NCBI GenBank assembly: GCA_015066565.1
Contig: SVOB01000002.1
Coordinates: 429,682 to 493,681, forward strand
DNA: 64,000 bases
From: Oscillospiraceae bacterium
Lineage (GTDB): Bacteria > Bacillota > Clostridia > Oscillospirales > Acutalibacteraceae
Direction: 5' to 3'
Every line of letters begins with the position of its first letter. Within the stretch, counting starts at the first letter, position 1. The translations under genes and the position numbers were made by a program. This document shows positions 58,811 to 64,000 of the stretch, piece after piece. The notes under the pieces were generated by a model. That model saw only the letters and a program-made list of their open reading frames with translations, was not told the DNA's origin and did no database searches.

Positions 58811-59839
58811 ATGGATAAAAATGAGTTTTCCGAAAGATTATATAAAATGCGAACCGATAAGGGCTTATCGCAAAAGGAACTGGGCGATTTGCTCGGCGTA
58901 TCTAACAAGGCGATTTCAAAGTGGGAAAACGGCGAAGCTATGCCTAAAACCGAAACAATGCTTAAGCTTGCCGAAATAATGAACATTGACGGAAACGAGC
59001 TTTTGGGAATTTCTTTCGTAAATGAGGCGGACAAAAGCTATGAAAAGGAAATTAACAGACTTAAAATCGAAAATATTGCGCTGAAAAATAAAATTGATAA
59101 CCAGTCAAAACAGAAAAGGCGTTATCTTATTACTTTAAGTATTATCTTTGCTGTTGTAATTGCTTCGGCGGTTCTTGTTCTCTCACTTTCGGGGCATAAT
59201 GACGGAAAAAAGGAGGATATATCGTGCGCAGGACAGAATGGCACGGAAATTGTTTTTAGTAACAGTAGTTTCATTCCCTGCGACAAAACTGAAAATGCGT
59301 TGCTTGTATTTAATAAAGACATGTTTCCGATGAATGAGACAAAAAAGGCAGCCTTTGTTTTCCCCGATAAGACCGAGAAATCGGTCAATGTTGACTGCTC
59401 GTCGGACATAAAGCTTATCAGATTGCGCGTTGAGCAAGGAGATTTTTATTATATAGACAAAAATGTTTCGTTATCTTTTTCATTGGAAAACATAAGCTCT
59501 GTTTATATTCGTAACGGTTCAATTGCAAACAATCCATATTACAGTGACTCGGATTATACGCGCCTGCTTTATAGCGGAACGGAAGAGTCGGATGAAAAGA
59601 TAAAGGTCCTTTGCGAATATCTGAATAATCTTCCTGACCCGATTGACAAACATATTACTGAGCTTTTCCTTGGAAGAAACGGAAAAACAGTAAAGATAAA
59701 CTATAATAATGATTATTCCTTAGGGCTTGAAACAGGAGAATTCTTTGAGGATAAGGAAAACAATCTGTACTTTTACAGCTATGCTGACGGTTTAGCGTAT
59801 GAAGCAGGAAAGGAGCTGAGTGAAATTGTCAACCGATAA
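58811..59839 (+). CDS. XRE-family regulator with membrane helix and outer domain
   Basis: A 342-residue one-component regulator. The N-terminal helix-turn-helix (about 5-65) has KGLSQKELGDLLGVSNKAISKWENG. A short coiled coil, one membrane helix (about 102-122) and an outer domain of about 215 residues follow. The outer part has no recognised family. It overlaps the DUF2339 gene by 20 bases, so the two are likely cotranslated. Confidence 0.82.
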   Translation: MDKNEFSERLYKMRTDKGLSQKELGDLLGVSNKAISKWENGEAMPKTETMLKLAEIMNIDGNELLGISFVNEADKSYEKEINRLKIENIALKNKIDNQSKQKRRYLITLSIIFAVVIASAVLVLSLSGHNDGKKEDISCAGQNGTEIVFSNSSFIPCDKTENALLVFNKDMFPMNETKKAAFVFPDKTEKSVNVDCSSDIKLIRLRVEQGDFYYIDKNVSLSFSLENISSVYIRNGSIANNPYYSDSDYTRLLYSGTEESDEKIKVLCEYLNNLPDPIDKHITELFLGRNGKTVKINYNNDYSLGLETGEFFEDKENNLYFYSYADGLAYEAGKELSEIVNR

Positions 59840-62408
59840 GACTAAATTGCTAAATTCCCTTATTGAGCAACAACAGTTATTGACTGAACAGTTGCTTGAA
59901 CAGACAAAGGAACTGGAAAATACCGATATTTTTTCACAGAATGAAAAGTTGTCAACGGCTCTTGAGGAGTCTGACGAAAAAATAAAAGAACTCAAAAATG
60001 AAAATGAACAGCTTAAAGCGCAACTTTCAACAACAAAGCAGGCGCTTTTCAATAAAATGGCAAATGAAAAGCTTAACGCTTTTCTCAATACCCAGAAAAG
60101 AATTGACGAGTTGTACTATATCCAAACAAATAACCTTTCAAGCAGGTTGAAAAACTATGAAACTTACTGCTCACAGAATATTGCACAGGCAATTTTGCAA
60201 ATTGACTCGTATGCGTCGGAGCAGTTCGGTGATATCAGACAAAAACTTGAACAGCTAAATACAGAGCTTGAAAAAAGGATAAAAACTGTTCAGGATTACT
60301 ACTCCGAACAGCTTCAGTCCTCACTCGACAAAAACGGAGCTTTAGGTTCCAACCTGAAAAATGAACCTTTACAGAATATTGAAAAGCAGAGCGCTCTTAA
60401 ACAAAAAAGCTTTGAGTCGTTTGTGGGTCTTAATATTCTTAGTAAGGCAGGAATACTTTTGTTCCTTATCGGTATAGTAATGCTCGGAAGATATACCTAT
60501 ATTCATCTTTCCGATATTTTTAAGGAAGGAATGATTTTTCTGCTCGGAGCTTTGCTTATAGGTGTAGGCGAAGTGTTTTTCAAAAAGGAAAAATCCGGTT
60601 TTTCAACCGTACTTATAAGCGGAGGTATATCCGTATTGTATGCATCGGCGGCTACAGGATATTTCGCATTTTCACTCTATTCGTCAAGAATAACTTTTTT
60701 AATTTGCGTTGCTATAACTGCTCTTGCAATTGTTCTGTCAAATCAGGTTAAAAGTCAGATTGTATGCGCTTTCGGGGCTGTCGGCGGATATCTTCCGGTG
60801 GTTGTTTCGTATATGATAAGTTTTGGCAAGGCGGCATCGGATATTTCTTTTATGCCTGTTTCCTGCATTTGGTTTACACTTCTTGCGGTAGTTGTTTTTG
60901 TGATGAGTTATAACAAAAAATGGCACATTGCAAGATATACGGGTTATGCTCTTCACCTTATTTCTGTCGGCGGAGTTGCTTCCTGCGCATGGGCTGTAAA
61001 AGATTTAAACGGCTATTCTTACGCTTTGCCTCTGGCTGCGGTTTTTTCGGCTGTTTCTTTTTTGATTTATCTTTTGAATCCGTCATATATGATTTTCAGA
61101 AAAAAGCCGCTCGCCGTGCATGATAATATTCTTCTTTCTCTTAACACGGTCAGCGGAGCGGTCTCTCTGGCTTTTTGCGTGAGAAATTGTTTCTATCGTC
61201 ACGGCCAGGTCGCCGACAGAGCTGTCGGTGTGGTTTTTCTTATTATGACGCTTATATATGCGGCTTTGGTTGTGAACTGTATTAAGGATAAAAAACAGAA
61301 TACTTCGTTCACTCTAAATATTACCACATTCTCATCCCTTGTGTTTTCAATGTTAGTTATACCTTTCCTCTTCGGACTTGATTATGCCGTTATAGCATGG
61401 GCGCTTGAGGGAGTTGCAATTGCGTATGTCAGTATTGATAAAAAGCTTACATACAGTGAATATGCAGGGTTACTGTGTATGCTCATAGCAGCCGTTTTAT
61501 ATCGTTTGAAGGCAGATAGCTATGAACCGGTTTTATCGGTCATAAGTTTTGCCACGGTTGTATTTTCGTTCTGGATTTATGTAGTTAGGGGACTTTCAGA
61601 GAAAAAGAATAATAATCTTTATATACTTCTTGAAATTCTTAACGGAATTGCCTCTGTTCTGCTTTTGAATCATATTACCGATACTATTCTAAATGCCGAT
61701 TTTGTTACTATATATAGCCGCTTTACAGAAAACGCGCTAACATTATTGTTCGGGTTAAGTATTGCTTGGATAGTGAGAAAAGGAGTTTTGAAAAACAGGT
61801 ATTCACTTTTGGCAAGCGATATTGCGTCTTTATTGCTGGTAATAGGTGTGCTCATTTCAAATTTTGCAAACTATAACGACGTTTACGATTTCTACAGTTC
61901 GCCGATATCGGATTCTTATATTTCTTTTGTTAATCTTGTTTTATTGATTATAGTCACGGTCGGAGCAGAGTTCTTTTTCTCAATTTGCGCTGCGCATTTT
62001 ATAAATTCTTTTCACGCGCCTGCCTGGTTGTACGTCATTGTTGTTTCGGCTTCTTCTCTGATTATAATAACCGAAACTTTGATAGAACAGTTTGCGCTTC
62101 CGTTTACAAGTGTGATAATAAGCGCTGTGTATATTGCTGTTGCTTGCGTGCTTCTGATAATCGGCTTTAAAAAGGGGTATACCGTCGTGCGTTCCGGAGG
62201 TCTTGTGCTTATTCTTGCGGCGTTTGCCAAGCTCTGTTTTGTTGATACGGCAAAACTTGATTCGGGATGGAAAATAGCCTCATATTTTGCGTTCGGAGCG
62301 ATTCTCATAACCGTTTCATACTTCTATCAGCGTTTTGCAAAAAAGCTTGAAGCAAATGCAGCTGAACTCATAGATTCAGAATCACTTGATAAAAGCAGTG
62401 AAGAGTAG
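59820..62408 (+). CDS. DUF2339 membrane protein
   Basis: An 862-residue protein. An N-terminal coiled coil (about 1-170) is followed by some twenty membrane helices. Blocks such as NILSKAGILLFLIGIVMLGRY and ISGGISVLYASAATGYFAF match DUF2339. Function unknown in the family. Start is GTG at 59820, with AAAGGAG five bases before it, overlapping the regulator gene. The membrane regulator and DUF2339 together may form an envelope-sensing pair. Confidence 0.87.
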   Translation: MKLSTDKTKLLNSLIEQQQLLTEQLLEQTKELENTDIFSQNEKLSTALEESDEKIKELKNENEQLKAQLSTTKQALFNKMANEKLNAFLNTQKRIDELYYIQTNNLSSRLKNYETYCSQNIAQAILQIDSYASEQFGDIRQKLEQLNTELEKRIKTVQDYYSEQLQSSLDKNGALGSNLKNEPLQNIEKQSALKQKSFESFVGLNILSKAGILLFLIGIVMLGRYTYIHLSDIFKEGMIFLLGALLIGVGEVFFKKEKSGFSTVLISGGISVLYASAATGYFAFSLYSSRITFLICVAITALAIVLSNQVKSQIVCAFGAVGGYLPVVVSYMISFGKAASDISFMPVSCIWFTLLAVVVFVMSYNKKWHIARYTGYALHLISVGGVASCAWAVKDLNGYSYALPLAAVFSAVSFLIYLLNPSYMIFRKKPLAVHDNILLSLNTVSGAVSLAFCVRNCFYRHGQVADRAVGVVFLIMTLIYAALVVNCIKDKKQNTSFTLNITTFSSLVFSMLVIPFLFGLDYAVIAWALEGVAIAYVSIDKKLTYSEYAGLLCMLIAAVLYRLKADSYEPVLSVISFATVVFSFWIYVVRGLSEKKNNNLYILLEILNGIASVLLLNHITDTILNADFVTIYSRFTENALTLLFGLSIAWIVRKGVLKNRYSLLASDIASLLLVIGVLISNFANYNDVYDFYSSPISDSYISFVNLVLLIIVTVGAEFFFSICAAHFINSFHAPAWLYVIVVSASSLIIITETLIEQFALPFTSVIISAVYIAVACVLLIIGFKKGYTVVRSGGLVLILAAFAKLCFVDTAKLDSGWKIASYFAFGAILITVSYFYQRFAKKLEANAAELIDSESLDKSSEE

Positions 62409-62496
62409 AATTGGCTTCTTCTTGCGCTTTAATTATTTACTCTTTTGTGGAGTTGAAAATTCACAATTTGTTCATTTAATTATTAAAAAAAGAATA

Positions 62497-62525
62497 TTGA
62501 ATTATTCTTATTATTACATTATAAT
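62497..62525 (+). promoter_or_regulatory. Promoter of the dockerin protein gene
   Basis: TTGAAT (62497-62502), 17 bases, TATAAT (62520-62525). Confidence 0.78.
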
Positions 62526-62564
62526 AACTACGTAATAATTAAAATGAATTAAGCGGGTGATAAT

Positions 62565-63623
62565 TTGAGCTTTTCAAAAAAACTCTTATCTGTTTTTCTT
62601 GCATTTGCCGTGCTGGTTATAGCTCTTCCTCTTTCGGGTATTTCTTCTTATGCTTCGGATGTGTCTGAGTTTACATATCAGGTCCTTTCCGAAGACGATA
62701 AAACTGCTGAAATTACTAAATATACGGGAGCCGGCGGGGACGTTGTAATCCCTTCGGAGATTGACGGTTATACAATTACGTCAATCGGAATGGAAACGTT
62801 TGGAATAGAAGAACCGAATTTTGCTGTTCTTTCATTATATATTCCTAAAAGTGTTTCCTCCGTTGACTCGGTTTCGTTAGCTATGCTTGCAGGATGCGCA
62901 TCATTTACTGTAGAAGAAGGGAATGAAAGCTATTCATCTGCAAACGGTATCTTATATAACGCAGACAAAACGGACTTAATCAGGTATCCTGCTCAAGGCG
63001 CTTCATCTGTGTTTCAAATTGCCGACACAGTTATAAATATTGGATTCGGCGCGGTTGCATTTACTAATTTAAGTGAAATTGTTATACCGTTTGGGGTCGA
63101 GACTGTTTCAAATTTTGCCTTTGCGTATTCAACTGTTATTGAAACTGTTGTTTTTCCGGATTCAGTTAGCTTTATAGGAGAAAATGCCTTTGATTTCTGC
63201 TCTGCGTTAACTTCCGTAACGCTCCCGTCCACACTTGAAAGCTTAAGTTCATATACTTTTGATGTGTGTAGTTCTCTGAAAGAAATAATGATTCCCGAAT
63301 CTGTAACTTCTATCGGCTGGAATGTTTTTTTGGGAACCGCCCTTAAAATCATCTACGGCGTAACGGGTTCTTATGCCGAAACATACGCCAATGAAAACGG
63401 ATATGAATTTATTGATATTAATGACCTGACGATTCCGGGAGATATGAACGGCGACGCTTTTTGCGATTTGAATGATATTGATATTATGCTTCGGATTTCT
63501 ACCGGCGTTACCGAACCGTCAACGGTTCAATTAAAACTCGGCGACTTGAATAATGACGGAGTCATTGACGGGTTTGATGTTGCAAAGCTTGATATTTTGA
63601 TTTCATCAGATGCCAGTGAATGA
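62565..63623 (+). CDS. Secreted leucine-rich-repeat protein with type I dockerin
   Basis: A 352-residue secreted protein. A signal peptide (about 1-31, ending SSYASD) is followed by BspA-type LRR_5 repeats (about 40-275) and a C-terminal type I dockerin. The dockerin has two calcium loops, DMNGDAFCDLND and DLNNDGVIDGFD, separated by about 40 residues. Dockerins bind cohesins on scaffoldins, as in cellulosomes. Start is TTG at 62565 with GCGGGTGA upstream. No cohesin is seen here. Confidence 0.88.
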   Translation: MSFSKKLLSVFLAFAVLVIALPLSGISSYASDVSEFTYQVLSEDDKTAEITKYTGAGGDVVIPSEIDGYTITSIGMETFGIEEPNFAVLSLYIPKSVSSVDSVSLAMLAGCASFTVEEGNESYSSANGILYNADKTDLIRYPAQGASSVFQIADTVINIGFGAVAFTNLSEIVIPFGVETVSNFAFAYSTVIETVVFPDSVSFIGENAFDFCSALTSVTLPSTLESLSSYTFDVCSSLKEIMIPESVTSIGWNVFLGTALKIIYGVTGSYAETYANENGYEFIDINDLTIPGDMNGDAFCDLNDIDIMLRISTGVTEPSTVQLKLGDLNNDGVIDGFDVAKLDILISSDASE

Positions 63624-63650
63624 AATTCTAAAACATAGGAATATATAGAT

Positions 63651-63677
63651 AAAGGGGAGTGGTTTGGCCACTCCCTT
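63651..63677 (+). terminator. Hairpin after the dockerin gene
   Basis: AAAGGGGAGTGG pairs with CCACTCCCTTT with one bulge. T-run is poor. Confidence 0.65.
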
Positions 63678-63808
63678 TAATGTTGTAAAAATAAACAAAA
63701 AGTCACGTTAATTCGGTTAAAATATATCTATAAATATAGCTAAATCACGGAACGCCCGGAAGGGTTTAAAAAAGGTCGTCGAAATTTTAAAAAAAACGAA
63801 AAAATGTG

Positions 63809-63837
63809 TTGACATTTCAAAAAAGTTTTGTTATTAT
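63809..63837 (+). promoter_or_regulatory. Strong promoter, probably of an rRNA operon
   Basis: TTGACA (63809-63814), 17 bases, TATTAT (63832-63837). Confidence 0.85.
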
Positions 63838-63840
63838 AAC

Positions 63841-64000
63841 TGAGCGCTTTGAGGAGCGCGCCATTTGAACCTTAAAAATTAAACAACGATGACGAACGAA
63901 AAGGAACCCTGAGATTCCTCGACCGTAAGGTTGAGAGAGTTAAAAGAAGTACTTCAAGTACACAGTAGATTCGGTAAGAATCGAAACAGACGCGCAAGCG
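63841..64000 (+). other. Structured leader, probable pre-16S region
   Basis: No frame starts here. GAACCTTAAAAATTAAACAAC (63868 on) resembles the leader sequence found before 16S rRNA in many Firmicutes. It is followed by small hairpins: CTCGACC/GGTTGAG, TACTT/AAGTA and GATTC/GAATC. The window ends before any 16S sequence is reached. Confidence 0.6.

Noticed and set aside
63841..64000. Start of 16S rRNA inside the window
   Set aside because: No conserved 16S 5' sequence is visible before base 64000; only leader-like sequence can be supported.

Overview
The window looks like a chromosome segment of a spore-forming, low-to-mid GC Clostridia, most likely an Oscillospirales/Ruminococcaceae-type gut bacterium. 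The reasons are a SpoVM micro-gene and a BofA-like gene, HprK/RapZ/WhiA, GreA-LysS, a Feo iron operon with a FeoB-associated Cys-rich protein, many AGGAGG-type ribosome sites, and a secreted leucine-rich-repeat protein ending in a type I dockerin. The genus cannot be fixed from sequence alone.

Layout. 1-5.1 kb: the end of an M23 murein hydrolase, a C-terminal-processing-protease homologue that has lost its catalytic Ser/Lys pair, an unknown gene, greA and lysS (behind a consensus promoter), and a small broken gene. 5.2-15.2 kb: pyridoxal kinase; a minus-strand operon of sensor kinase, SARP-type response regulator and formate-THF ligase; two flavoproteins; iscU and iscS. 15.2-19 kb: an iron-control region with three copies of one palindromic operator, then feoA-feoA-feoB and metal-handling small proteins. 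19-20.8 kb: tcdA and an M20 peptidase. 20.9-21.95 kb: an alternating array of palindromic REP-like elements, then two tandem 290-bp units that end in copies of the tail and terminator of the initiator tRNA gene. 22-33 kb: YegP, Glf and glycosyltransferases, ileS, trmK/nif3, rqcH and a REP-associated tyrosine transposase (RAYT) gene that carries REP-like sequence in its own reading frame. 33-36.3 kb: a probable 6S RNA, DUF1292, small membrane and sporulation genes, and a metal-sensing ArsR regulator. 36.3-41.6 kb: tRNA-Thr and tRNA-Tyr with a duplicated tRNA tail, a GTGAA-spaced hairpin array, a membrane XRE-regulator operon, a MATE pump, gtrA, and a 276-bp MITE-like element sitting inside the gtrA terminator. 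41.7-57.4 kb: a GH4 glycosidase, an AI-2E-family transporter, glmS, an MGMT-like gene, hprK-ROK-murB-rapZ-whiA, a divergent ParE/ParC pair and secG. 57.4-64 kb: tRNA-Lys followed by two tail-bearing repeat units, membrane proteins including an XRE one-component regulator and DUF2339, the dockerin protein, and finally a strong promoter with a structured leader that probably belongs to an rRNA operon.

The most unusual feature is a recurring one. At three separate tRNA genes (initiator Met, Thr, Lys) the 3' end of the tRNA is repeated downstream, at a spacing of 180-290 bp. The DNA between the copies is non-coding and rich in hairpins. Two of the loci share a conserved core of about 70 bp. This resembles a family of very small, integrase-less elements that use tRNA ends as attachment sites, or a tRNA-trailer RNA family. 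A RAYT gene and a REP array lie in the same window and give a second, partly overlapping repeat system.
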